A stretch of DNA of 7,191 bases from Hyphomicrobiales bacterium. GTDB lineage: Bacteria; Pseudomonadota; Alphaproteobacteria; Rhizobiales; Afifellaceae. Location: the NCBI GenBank assembly GCA_013812985.1, contig JACCSN010000505.1:1-7191 (forward strand), in the 5' to 3' direction. The notes below the pieces were generated by a model. It was not told where the DNA came from. It made no database searches and saw only the letters and a list, made by a program, of their open reading frames with translations. Made by a program: the position numbers and the translations under genes. The number at the start of each line of letters is the position of its first letter. Position 1 is the stretch's first letter. This document shows positions 1 to 5,342 of the stretch, piece after piece.

Positions 1-2
1 TT

Positions 3-146
3 CTGCGCCTGATCGGCAAATGGCTCAAGGCGGACGTGCTCGAAGAGGGCCGGCTGACGCCGACCGAGCAGGGCACACCGCAAGGAGCGGTGATCTCGCC
101 GCTGCTGGCCAACATCTGTCTGCACTACGTGAGCCCGGTGCGGTAG
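3..146 (+). pseudogene. ltrA: Truncated group II intron reverse transcriptase (LtrA-like)
   Basis: The reading frame from base 3 translates to the signature RT-4 block of group II intron-encoded proteins, including [15 protein letters not shown] followed by CLHYV. The frame is open at the window start, so the N-terminal RT blocks may be intact upstream. Homology stops at LHYV (codon 129-131). After that come only SPVR and a TAG at 144-146 that lies inside the domain V loop. The YADD catalytic block (RT-5), the thumb or maturase domain X and any DNA-binding or endonuclease domain are all missing. The join from RT sequence directly to domain V indicates an internal deletion of the rest of the ORF, so the protein would be inactive. 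Identification of the fragment is secure. That it belongs to the same intron as the following domains V and VI is inferred from continuity. Confidence 0.88.
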
Positions 147-163
147 TGCCGCACGCCGGGTTC
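131..163 (+). ncRNA. Group II intron domain V hairpin
   Basis: This 33-nt hairpin begins GAGCCCGG and ends CCGGGTTC. The lower arms (131-138 with 156-163) pair, with G-U at the third step. The upper arms GCGG (140-143) and CCGC (149-152) pair, leaving an asymmetric bulge around ACG (153-155). The GAGC start carries the AGC catalytic triad of domain V. Standard domain V is 34 nt with a GNRA tetraloop, commonly UGAAAG between GCGG and CCGC. Here that stretch is only UAGUG, so the GNRA loop that docks into domain I is absent. The hairpin is recognisable but probably degraded. Confidence 0.82.
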
Positions 164-209
164 TGTGGCGGGGGGCGGCGAGCAATCGTCGTCCCTTGTA
201 CGTTGCCCT

Positions 210-398
210 CTGCCTAGCACGAGACGATATTCCGCTGGGCAGCAAGGAAAGCGGTGAGCCTCATTCGTCCCTTCGGTCAGCGAACCTGTGCGGTAGATAA
301 GGCCCCGCTTTTCCAAGCTCCGCTGTTCAGGTCGGACGGTATCCAGGGACGCGCCATGCCGCTGATCCCGTGTACAAGGTTGCCCGATGCGGAGCGTT
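210..398 (+). ncRNA. Candidate IS110 bridge RNA
   Basis: The predicted fold has three parts. (1) A 5' hairpin pairs 210-218 with 234-242. (2) The target-binding loop is closed by GGAAAGCGG (246-254) with CCGCTTTTCC (305-314), with an inner GCCT/AGGC helix (258-261/300-303). (3) The donor-binding loop is closed by GCTCCGC (317-323) with GCGGAGC (389-395), with inner GTCGG/CCGAT (331-335/384-388). Guides: left target TCGTCCCT (265-272) equals flank 189-196. Right target GCGGTAG (290-296) is complementary to 1448-1454. Left donor ACGGTATC (336-343) matches 1441-1448 with one T/C difference, a possible U-G wobble. Right donor GTACAAG (372-378) is complementary to 195-201. In this family the RNA brings target and donor DNA together in the recombinase. 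The order and several short blocks resemble the IS621 bridge RNA from memory. Exact transcript ends are not known. Confidence 0.82.
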
Positions 399-427
399 GC
401 GGTGTTCACCAGCAGCAGGGGGGCAAC

Positions 428-1402
428 GTGCCTGACGCAACACTCGGGGTGGATGTGTCCAAGGTTTCCTTGGACGCCAACTGCATCAAGGGCCTGCAAA
501 AGCGGGCCAAGACTTTCGCAAATACCCCAGAGGGCTGGAAGGCGATGGTGGCCTGGCTTACAAACATGGGCACCAAACAAGCTCATGCCTGCATGGAAGC
601 CACCGGCCGCCACAGCCTCGGCTTGGCGCTTGCGCTCCATGACGCGGGCCACGTTGTAAGCGTGGTCAATCCCGCCCAGATCCGCGACTTCGGCCGCACA
701 AAGCTGGGCCGCAACAAGACCGACAAGGTCGATGCCAACCTGATCCGGGAGTACGCAGAGCTGTTCACGCCGGGTCCTTGGATGCCGCCGTCGCGGGCAA
801 TGCGGCGGCTGAGCGAGCTTGAGACCATTCGCGCCGGCATCGTCGGGAGCCGGACGGAGTGGAGCAACCGCATCAAGAGCGGTCTTGGCGACAGCATCGC
901 GACCAAGCTGGCCACTGCCACCATCGAGCACTTCGCCGCCCAGCTCAAAGCAATCGACAAGGCCATCCGCCAGACAATCGAGGGCGATGCCGAACTGCGT
1001 GGCAGGCGTGACCTGTTGCTCAGTGTCACAGGCGTCGGCGAGACGCTGGCCGCGTTGCTTTTGGCAGAGATGCCCGAGCCCGGGGTTCTGCGCCGGAGTG
1101 GCGAGTTGGTTGCCTATGCGGGGCTCAACCCGAGCCACCACCGATCCGGCACCTCGATCGACCGCCCGACGCGCATCTCCAAGATCGGCAACGCCGCGCT
1201 GCGATCGTCCCTCTACATGCCAGCACTTTCCGCGATGCGCTTCAACCCGGCCGTTGCGGCGCTCGCGGCGCGCCTGAAGAGCGCAGGCCGCCTCAAGCCC
1301 AAGCAGATCATCGTGGCTGCTATGCGCAAGCTCTTGGTGCTCTGCTTCGGCGTGCTGAAAACAGGCCGCCCCTTCGACCCGGCCATTGCGATGCGAGCCT
1401 GA
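428..1402 (+). CDS. IS110-family DEDD transposase / bridge RNA-guided recombinase
   Basis: The 324-residue protein matches the family's usual length. The N-terminal RuvC-like DEDD domain shows GVDVSK (D9), CMEATGR (E57) and KTDKVDA (D99, D102), the four acidic residues of IS110 enzymes. The C-terminal Tnp_20 domain runs from about 198 to 290 and includes a helix-hairpin-helix-like TGVGETLAALLLAE segment and AYAGLNPSHHRSGTS. S240 in the latter is the likely nucleophilic serine. GTG 428 is chosen because AGGGGGG (417-423) lies four bases upstream and the protein then begins right before the GVDVSK strand. An in-frame GTG at 254 would run translation through the bridge RNA. The enzyme is expected to act as a dimer of dimers on target and donor DNA held by the RNA. 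The frame is intact with all catalytic residues, so the element may be active. Confidence 0.95.
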   Translation: MPDATLGVDVSKVSLDANCIKGLQKRAKTFANTPEGWKAMVAWLTNMGTKQAHACMEATGRHSLGLALALHDAGHVVSVVNPAQIRDFGRTKLGRNKTDKVDANLIREYAELFTPGPWMPPSRAMRRLSELETIRAGIVGSRTEWSNRIKSGLGDSIATKLATATIEHFAAQLKAIDKAIRQTIEGDAELRGRRDLLLSVTGVGETLAALLLAEMPEPGVLRRSGELVAYAGLNPSHHRSGTSIDRPTRISKIGNAALRSSLYMPALSAMRFNPAVAALAARLKSAGRLKPKQIIVAAMRKLLVLCFGVLKTGRPFDPAIAMRA

Positions 1403-1449
1403 GCCTCAGCGGGTTCCCTATTTTGCTGTTGCCACGCATCACGGCATCT
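1403..1449 (+). other. Right end of the IS110 element, with a possible junction promoter -35
   Basis: This 47-bp non-coding right end finishes in ACGGCATCT, the left-donor sequence and CT core. It contains TTGCCA (1429-1434), five of six bases of a sigma-70 -35 box. When the ends join in a circular intermediate, a 17-bp spacer would place TACGTT (199-204) at -10, with a start near 211 where the bridge RNA fold begins. The -10 matches only three of six consensus bases, so the promoter is tentative. The principle that circularisation creates a promoter is established for IS110 elements. Confidence 0.45.
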
Positions 1450-1499
1450 ACCGCGACGCTACCCTTTGGTTCTACCCTTTTCGCGCAAATGTGCGGGCA

Positions 1500-1528
1500 T
1501 TCTCTCCCGAAGGCGTTAGGATTACAAT
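1500..1528 (+). promoter_or_regulatory. Weak candidate sigma-70 promoter for aioX
   Basis: TACAAT (1523-1528) matches five of six bases of the -10 consensus and lies upstream of aioX. The segment at the -35 position (1500-1505) is a poor match. Transcription would start around 1535, leaving a very short leader with GAGAGG (1537-1542) as ribosome binding site. The region between the intron end (1458) and aioX is only 93 bp, so a native aioX promoter must lie here or have been cut off by the intron. No sigma-54 GG-N10-GC element was seen in it. Confidence 0.25.
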
Positions 1529-1550
1529 CGCAACCAGAGAGGCACCCAAC

Positions 1551-2420
1551 ATGTCCTTTTTGACGCGCCGCGAGATAATTTCCGGAGCAGCAGGCTTGCT
1601 TGGGTCTGCGACACTCCCGGTTCGAGCGTTGGCGGATTTCACCGGACCGTTGCGGTTTGGACTGACGCCGGTTTTCCTGTCGAACGACCTTGAGCTGCTC
1701 GCGTCGTTTCAAACTTTCTTGGAACGCGCCACAAGCCAGCCCGTGCAGCTGGTCACCAGGCGAACCTACCAGGAGATCACGGCGCTGCTGGTTTCGGGTG
1801 AACTCGATGCCGCCTGGATCTGCGGGTATCCGTTCGTTAAATTTCGCCAGCAGCTCTCCCTCGTAGCTGTGCCGATCTGGAAAGGGCGCTCCCTCTACCA
1901 GTCGTACCTAATTGCTCGTGCGGGGCGTCCAGCGCAGGGCATCGACGACTTGCGCGGCGACGTTCACGCCTTCTCGGATCCCGATTCGAATTCGGGTTAC
2001 CTTGTGACGCGAGCGCTACTCGGCGAGCGCGGTATCGGCCCGGATACCTTCTTCCGCAAAGCGTTCTTCACCTACGGTCACCGCAATGTAATTCGCGCGG
2101 TCGGATCCGGGCTCGCTCAGTCTGGCAGCGTTGATGGGTATGTCTACGAAGTTGTACAGGAGGTGGAGCCTTCCCTCGTGAAGTCGACGGAGGTGGTGCG
2201 GAAGTCGGAGTGGTTAGGCTTTCCCCCGATCGCATGTCCGATCGCGATCAAGGACAGCGAACCCATTTCCAAGCTGAAGGCAGGTCTGCTGGCGATGAAC
2301 CAGGACCAGACTGGTCGGACGGTTCTGGACATGCTTCGTCTTGATGGCTTTGCGTCTGAGGAACCCAGCTTGTTCGACGCTATCGCTCATAAGGCGCAGC
2401 TGGTCGACAGCCTCGGCTGA
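1551..2420 (+). CDS. aioX: AioX, periplasmic arsenite-binding sensor protein (PhnD-like)
   Basis: This 289-residue protein belongs to the phosphate/phosphonate-type periplasmic binding family. In arsenite oxidisers AioX binds As(III) and passes the signal to AioS. The N-terminus has a twin-arginine signal (TRREIIS, then an Ala/Gly/Leu-rich core) with probable cleavage after ALA at residue 28. The mature protein starts with the binding-protein strand GPLRFGLTPVF. Only two cysteines are present. C91 in DAAWICGYP is the likely arsenite ligand, by analogy with the conserved cysteine shown to be required in Agrobacterium AioX, and C229 is the other. ATG 1551 has GAGAGG eight bases upstream and gives a full signal peptide. 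The gene ends one base before aioS, so the two are probably translationally coupled. The assignment rests on fold signature and on the aioSRBA genes that follow. Confidence 0.93.
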   Translation: MSFLTRREIISGAAGLLGSATLPVRALADFTGPLRFGLTPVFLSNDLELLASFQTFLERATSQPVQLVTRRTYQEITALLVSGELDAAWICGYPFVKFRQQLSLVAVPIWKGRSLYQSYLIARAGRPAQGIDDLRGDVHAFSDPDSNSGYLVTRALLGERGIGPDTFFRKAFFTYGHRNVIRAVGSGLAQSGSVDGYVYEVVQEVEPSLVKSTEVVRKSEWLGFPPIACPIAIKDSEPISKLKAGLLAMNQDQTGRTVLDMLRLDGFASEEPSLFDAIAHKAQLVDSLG

Positions 2421-2421
2421 C

Positions 2422-3870
2422 ATGCTTAGCTGGCTGAGGCAGCTGCCGATTACGGTCAAGGTGCCGCTTGTGGTGGTCGCCGTGACGATGGCGGTCAGCG
2501 CGGTCATCTCTGAACGCGTATTGAGCCGCCTCGGCCAGCTGCAGCGCGATCACCTTTCTGCCTTGGCAGAAGCCTACCTTGATGGGCTATCGTCCTCCTT
2601 GCTTCCGGCGCTGCTCAGGGAGGATGTCTGGGAGGTCTTCGACGCACTAGACCGGTCGCGCGCGCTCTACGCCTCCCTGCGCCCTGTTGAGACGATCGTG
2701 ACAAAACCGAACGGAGAGGTGGTCGCTGCGAGCGACCCCGATCACGTTCCTGTCCTGTCCGACCTTCCGGCAGCGATGCGCGCCCAGTTCCGGCCTGACG
2801 AGGTTGCTTTCAACGAAGACGGCACGCGCTCGTTCCTCCAGCGCGACCTACGCTTCCAGGACAGATCGGTGGGCACGATCTATGCCGTTCTGGACATCGC
2901 GCATCTGGTGGCCGAGCGCCGCTCTATCCTACGCACTCTGGTCGCAACCAACAGCGTGCTCGCAGTGCTCTTCGCCGGATTAGGCTACCTTGCCGTGAAC
3001 CGAATGGTTCATCCGCTTCGCGTCCTTGGCGATCACCTGGAAGGAGGGTTGCGGGGTCATCCGCAGCCCATCGCCGGGCGGCAGTTCCCCAGCCACGGCA
3101 GCCCATTCATCAGGTTGTTTGCCAGTTACAATGATCTCGTCGAGGCGGAGCGCGAGCGGGAGGCGCTGTCGGCGCGCCTTGCCGAGGAAGAGAAAGTCGC
3201 AAGCCTCGGACGGCTGGCGTCGGGCATGGCGCACGAGATCAACAATCCGCTCGGAGGTTTGTTCAACGCCATCGACACATTGAAGACCCACGGTGAGAAG
3301 CCCTTGGTGCGCGCCAAGTCCGTGTCCCTGATCGAGCGTGGTCTGTTCGGGATCCGCGACGTCGTCCGCGCAACACTTGCAACTTATCGGAATGACGACG
3401 CTGCACGTCCCCTGTCCGCGCAGGATTTCGAAGACTTGCGGGTTCTCCTCGGACCGGAACTGCGCCGCCGCCGACAATCCGTCGACTGGCATGTCAGCAC
3501 AGCCCCGCTCCCGGAACTACCTGGGAATCCTGTGCGGCAGGCGGTGCTTAATCTACTTCTGAACGCGAGTGCTGCCGGTGGCGACGGTGGCCGCCTGGCC
3601 GTCTCCGTGGACGTGGAAAGTCGAGACGCGCTGCGCATCACTGTCGGCGATTCCGGTCCTGGGATGCCAGAGCGGGCCGCAGCCATTTTGACCGGAGATC
3701 AAAGCTACGCCATGCTGCGCGACGGCAAGGGTCTTGGGCTCTGGATGGTCCGACGCCTGACACAGGAACTGGGCGGTAGCATCGAAGTGAACCGTTCACC
3801 ACTTGGAGGCACAACGGTCGAGGTGCGGGTGCAAGCAACTGCGCCGCAGGTGCAAGCTGATGTCGCGTGA
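2422..3870 (+). CDS. aioS: AioS, membrane sensor histidine kinase
   Basis: This 482-residue kinase has a transmembrane helix at about 15-29, a periplasmic sensor region of about 140 residues, and a second transmembrane helix at about 172-192. A HAMP-like linker and a charged coiled coil (EAEREREALSARLAEEEK) follow. The H-box is GMAHEINNPLGG, with phospho-acceptor H271. The HATPase domain has an N-box (NLLLNAS, N377/N381), a G1 box (DSGPGMP, from D410) and a G2 box (GKGLGLWMV, about 435-443). AioS is the kinase that reads the arsenite state of AioX and phosphorylates AioR. The start ATG 2422 lies one base after the aioX stop and puts the first helix near the N-terminus. The next gene overlaps the last 11 bases. 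No missing catalytic residue was seen. Confidence 0.94.
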   Translation: MLSWLRQLPITVKVPLVVVAVTMAVSAVISERVLSRLGQLQRDHLSALAEAYLDGLSSSLLPALLREDVWEVFDALDRSRALYASLRPVETIVTKPNGEVVAASDPDHVPVLSDLPAAMRAQFRPDEVAFNEDGTRSFLQRDLRFQDRSVGTIYAVLDIAHLVAERRSILRTLVATNSVLAVLFAGLGYLAVNRMVHPLRVLGDHLEGGLRGHPQPIAGRQFPSHGSPFIRLFASYNDLVEAEREREALSARLAEEEKVASLGRLASGMAHEINNPLGGLFNAIDTLKTHGEKPLVRAKSVSLIERGLFGIRDVVRATLATYRNDDAARPLSAQDFEDLRVLLGPELRRRRQSVDWHVSTAPLPELPGNPVRQAVLNLLLNASAAGGDGGRLAVSVDVESRDALRITVGDSGPGMPERAAAILTGDQSYAMLRDGKGLGLWMVRRLTQELGGSIEVNRSPLGGTTVEVRVQATAPQVQADVA

Positions 3871-5176
3871 GGCTCGGCGGATCGCTCTGGTCGAAGATGA
3901 CCCCATCATGGGGGAGTCGCTCGTCGAGCGGCTGAGGCTGGAGGGCTTTGATGTCGCGTGGTGGCAGGAGGGTAGCTCTGCGCTCAAGCACCGTTTGGCT
4001 GACCTCGGCCTCCTGATCTGCGATATCCGCCTGCCTGACATGAGTGGCGAAGAGCTCTTCCACGAGATTGCGGACCTCCCCGGGACCCCGCCCGTTCTCT
4101 TCATCACCGCTTATGCTGATATCGACCAGGCGGTTCGGCTCATCCGGGCGGGGGCTGGCGATTTCATAACCAAGCCCTTCGCGATGGACGACTTCCTCCC
4201 CCGCGTGAATGCGGTGTTTCGCGATCGACCCGGTGGAGAAAACGATCCAGTCCTTGGCGTCTCAGCGGCCTTACGCGACATCGAGAGCATCCTCCGCCAA
4301 CTGGCCGATCACAGCCTCCCCATCCTTCTCAGCGGCGAGACCGGCGTCGGGAAAGAGGTCGCAGCCAGGTTTCTGCATACCGCCTCGAATCGGGCAGAGG
4401 CGCCATTCATGGCGGTTAACTGCGCTGCAATCCCCGCCGATCTGCTCGAGAGCGAACTCTTTGGGCACGAGAGAGGCGCTTTCACGGGGGCCCACAGCCG
4501 CCACTTGGGCTACGCTGAGCGCGCCAAAGGCGGAACGCTGTTCCTGGATGAGATCGGCGACATGCCGATCGTGCTTCAAGCAAAGATGCTGCGGCTCCTC
4601 GAGGACGGCATCTTCTTTCGGCTCGGCGGGGAGACCTCGGTCAGCTTTAGGGGCCGGATCGTCGCCGCATCGAACCGAAATCTTGGGTCAGCAGTCAGGT
4701 CCGGTCAGTTCCGTGAAGATCTTCTTTTCAGGCTGAACGGTCTAGCCGTCGAGATCCCGCCGCTCCGTGATCGGCCCGACGATATCCTTTGGCTGATGGA
4801 TGCGCTCTTCCCTGCCGATCAGGCAGCCAAACGCGGCGTCAGGGGCATAGGTGTCCTCGCAGAAGAGGCCGCCCTCAATCATCGTTGGCCCGGAAACGTC
4901 CGCGAGCTTCGCAATCGGCTCCAAAGGGCCGCCGCATTGGCCGCCGGTGAGTGGGTCATGCCGGGCGACCTGTTTCCAGATGCCGGAGCAACGGCCAGCG
5001 AGACCAAATCCTTCCCGACGCTGTCAGAGGTGCGAGATGCGGCCGAGCGGCGCCAGATCCGGAGAGCGTTAGGGACGACCGAAGGTCAGATTGCGGAAAG
5101 TGCCAAGCTTCTCGGCATCTCTCGGACAACGCTTTGGGAGAAGATGCGCCGGTTCGGCATAGAGGGCGGCCCCTAA
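3860..5176 (+). CDS. aioR: AioR, NtrC-family sigma-54-dependent response regulator
   Basis: This 438-residue activator has three parts. The receiver domain (about 7-120) has the acidic pair D13/D14, phospho-acceptor D55 (ICDIRLPD), T83 and K105 (TKPF). The AAA+ domain (about 130-365) has Walker A GETGVGKE (159-166), the sigma-54-contacting loop GAFTGA (206-211), Walker B FLDE (228-231) and the REDLLFRLNGLAVEIPPLRDR segment with the arginine fingers. The C-terminal Fis-type helix-turn-helix covers about 406-434 (GQIAESAKLLGISRTTLWEKM). ATG 3860 gives the compact receiver start MSREARRIALVEDD and overlaps aioS by 11 bases. AioR, phosphorylated by AioS, is expected to bind the palindromes just downstream and drive the sigma-54 promoter of aioBA. 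The intact GAFTGA motif agrees with that promoter. Confidence 0.95.
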   Translation: MSREARRIALVEDDPIMGESLVERLRLEGFDVAWWQEGSSALKHRLADLGLLICDIRLPDMSGEELFHEIADLPGTPPVLFITAYADIDQAVRLIRAGAGDFITKPFAMDDFLPRVNAVFRDRPGGENDPVLGVSAALRDIESILRQLADHSLPILLSGETGVGKEVAARFLHTASNRAEAPFMAVNCAAIPADLLESELFGHERGAFTGAHSRHLGYAERAKGGTLFLDEIGDMPIVLQAKMLRLLEDGIFFRLGGETSVSFRGRIVAASNRNLGSAVRSGQFREDLLFRLNGLAVEIPPLRDRPDDILWLMDALFPADQAAKRGVRGIGVLAEEAALNHRWPGNVRELRNRLQRAAALAAGEWVMPGDLFPDAGATASETKSFPTLSEVRDAAERRQIRRALGTTEGQIAESAKLLGISRTTLWEKMRRFGIEGGP

Positions 5177-5177
5177 C

Positions 5178-5193
5178 GTTCGGAATATCGAAC
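5178..5193. promoter_or_regulatory. Probable AioR upstream activating site 1
   Basis: GTTCGGAATATCGAAC is a 16-bp palindrome with 5-bp arms GTTCG/CGAAC around a 6-bp spacer. It starts two bases after the aioR stop, and its centre is about 120 bp before the predicted aioBA transcription start. It fits the pattern GT(T/C)CG-N6-CG(A/G)AC that I recall being proposed for AioR in Rhizobium NT-26. It repeats at 5211 at a spacing of three helical turns. Confidence 0.68.
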
Positions 5194-5210
5194 CGACGGC
5201 ACCGCAGCAT

Positions 5211-5226
5211 GTCCGGAATTCCGAAC
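5211..5226. promoter_or_regulatory. Probable AioR upstream activating site 2
   Basis: GTCCGGAATTCCGAAC is palindromic apart from one mismatched pair (third from each end). It shares CGGAAT and the CGAAC arm with the copy at 5178. The two copies are 33 bp apart centre to centre, about three helical turns, which would put bound AioR dimers on the same face of the DNA. The centre is about 87 bp before the predicted transcription start, within the usual enhancer range for NtrC-type activators. Confidence 0.68.
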
Positions 5227-5241
5227 ACCAGAAGCACCCCC

Positions 5242-5258
5242 GTCGGAATTTCTCCAAC
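5242..5258. promoter_or_regulatory. Degenerate third copy of the AioR-type site
   Basis: GTCGGAATTTCTCCAAC keeps the CGGAATT core and an AAC end but has an imperfect right arm. Its core lies 30 bp after that of site 2, again close to three helical turns. It may be a low-affinity site or chance similarity. Confidence 0.4.
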
Positions 5259-5279
5259 AAGATCAACGCTGGTTCAAAG

Positions 5280-5294
5280 TGGCACGCCGCATGC
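5280..5294 (+). promoter_or_regulatory. Sigma-54 promoter of aioBA
   Basis: TGGCACGCCGCATGC matches the sigma-54 consensus TGGCACG-N4-TTGC. The -24 GG is at 5281-5282 and the -12 GC at 5293-5294, exactly ten bases apart, with TGGCACG perfect. Transcription would start near 5306, giving a leader of about 37 bases before the aioB ATG. Its place after the AioR-type palindromes and before aioB agrees with the known AioR/RpoN control of arsenite oxidase. Confidence 0.85.
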
Positions 5295-5342
5295 CTCTCT
5301 TTGTGCAAGCGCCGGAAGGGCGCGGGCAATGGAGGAACCAGG

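Larger units (their letters stand above)
197..1449 (+). mobile_element. IS110-family insertion sequence (IS110 subgroup, IS621-like)
   Basis: The element is about 1253 bp, counting one CT core. CT dinucleotides flank it at 195-196 and 1448-1449, and there are no terminal inverted repeats, as is normal for IS110. The left end is long (197-427, with the bridge RNA) and the right end is short (1403-1449), the arrangement of the IS110 subgroup. In IS1111 elements the RNA lies downstream of the gene. Joining right end to left end gives ACGGCATCTTGTAC, close to the IS621 donor junction as I remember it (ACAGTATCTTGTAT). Boundaries were set by three agreeing criteria: the core dinucleotide, the matches of the RNA guides to both flanks and both ends, and restoration of an intact group II domain VI after removal. 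Confidence 0.87.
1..1457 (+). mobile_element. Decayed group II intron, 3' part, interrupted by an IS110 element
   Basis: This is the 3' portion of a bacterial group II intron whose 5' part lies outside the window. The order seen is a reverse transcriptase fragment, then domain V (131-163), then the first half of domain VI (about 165-196). The IS110 element follows, and then the rest of domain VI (1450-1457). With the insertion removed, the 3' end reads CCCTACCGCGAC. This is a typical group II ending, with the bulged A eight bases from the 3' splice site and a terminal AC. The inferred 3' exon starts at 1458. The intron lies in the same orientation as the aio genes. It is almost certainly unable to move by itself, because its RT is truncated, and it probably cannot splice while the IS is present. 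The 3' boundary is inferred from structure. The exon-binding sequences cannot be seen. Confidence 0.82.
165..1457 (+). ncRNA. Group II intron domain VI, split by the IS110 insertion
   Basis: The left part is 165-196 and the right part is 1450-1457. The arm G171-A181 pairs continuously with T186-T196 around a GCAA loop (182-185), giving eleven pairs including G-U steps. After the CT at 195-196 the intron resumes at 1450 with A, then CCGCGAC. The A at 1450 is in the position of the bulged branch-point adenosine, and C1451-C1452 can pair back to G168-G170. The last intron base would be C1457. The IS sits directly next to the branch A and separates it from its helix, so lariat formation should be blocked while the IS is present. 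Confidence 0.72.

Noticed and set aside
203..231. A sigma-70 promoter inside the left end, TTGCCC-N17-GATATT
   Set aside because: Both boxes match only four of six bases, and the start near 238 would remove the 5' strand of the first bridge RNA hairpin. The junction promoter fits the RNA fold better.
254..427. An N-terminal extension of the transposase from GTG 254, giving 382 residues
   Set aside because: The extra 58 residues would be translated from the bridge RNA structure and resemble no IS110 N-terminus. GTG 428 has a strong AGGGGGG site and gives the normal length.
125..1141. A long minus-strand open frame of 338 codons over the IS110 element
   Set aside because: It is antisense to the transposase in high-GC DNA, with no recognisable domain. 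The plus strand carries a full set of catalytic motifs.
2341..2421. An aioS start at 2341 inside aioX
   Set aside because: It would add 27 residues of out-of-frame aioX sequence before the first membrane helix. ATG 2422, one base after the aioX stop, is the natural coupled start.
3803..3859. An aioR start at TTG 3803 inside aioS
   Set aside because: It would place 19 unrelated residues ahead of a standard receiver domain start. ATG 3860 gives the usual N-terminus and a short 11-base overlap.
5178..5226. The palindromes after aioR as a transcription terminator
   Set aside because: There is no T-tract after either palindrome. The repeated, phased copies before a sigma-54 promoter are better explained as activator sites.
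5301..5342. A TTG start at 5301 for aioB
   Set aside because: It would begin before or at the predicted transcription start and add 14 residues ahead of the Tat signal. ATG 5343 has a well-placed GGAGG.
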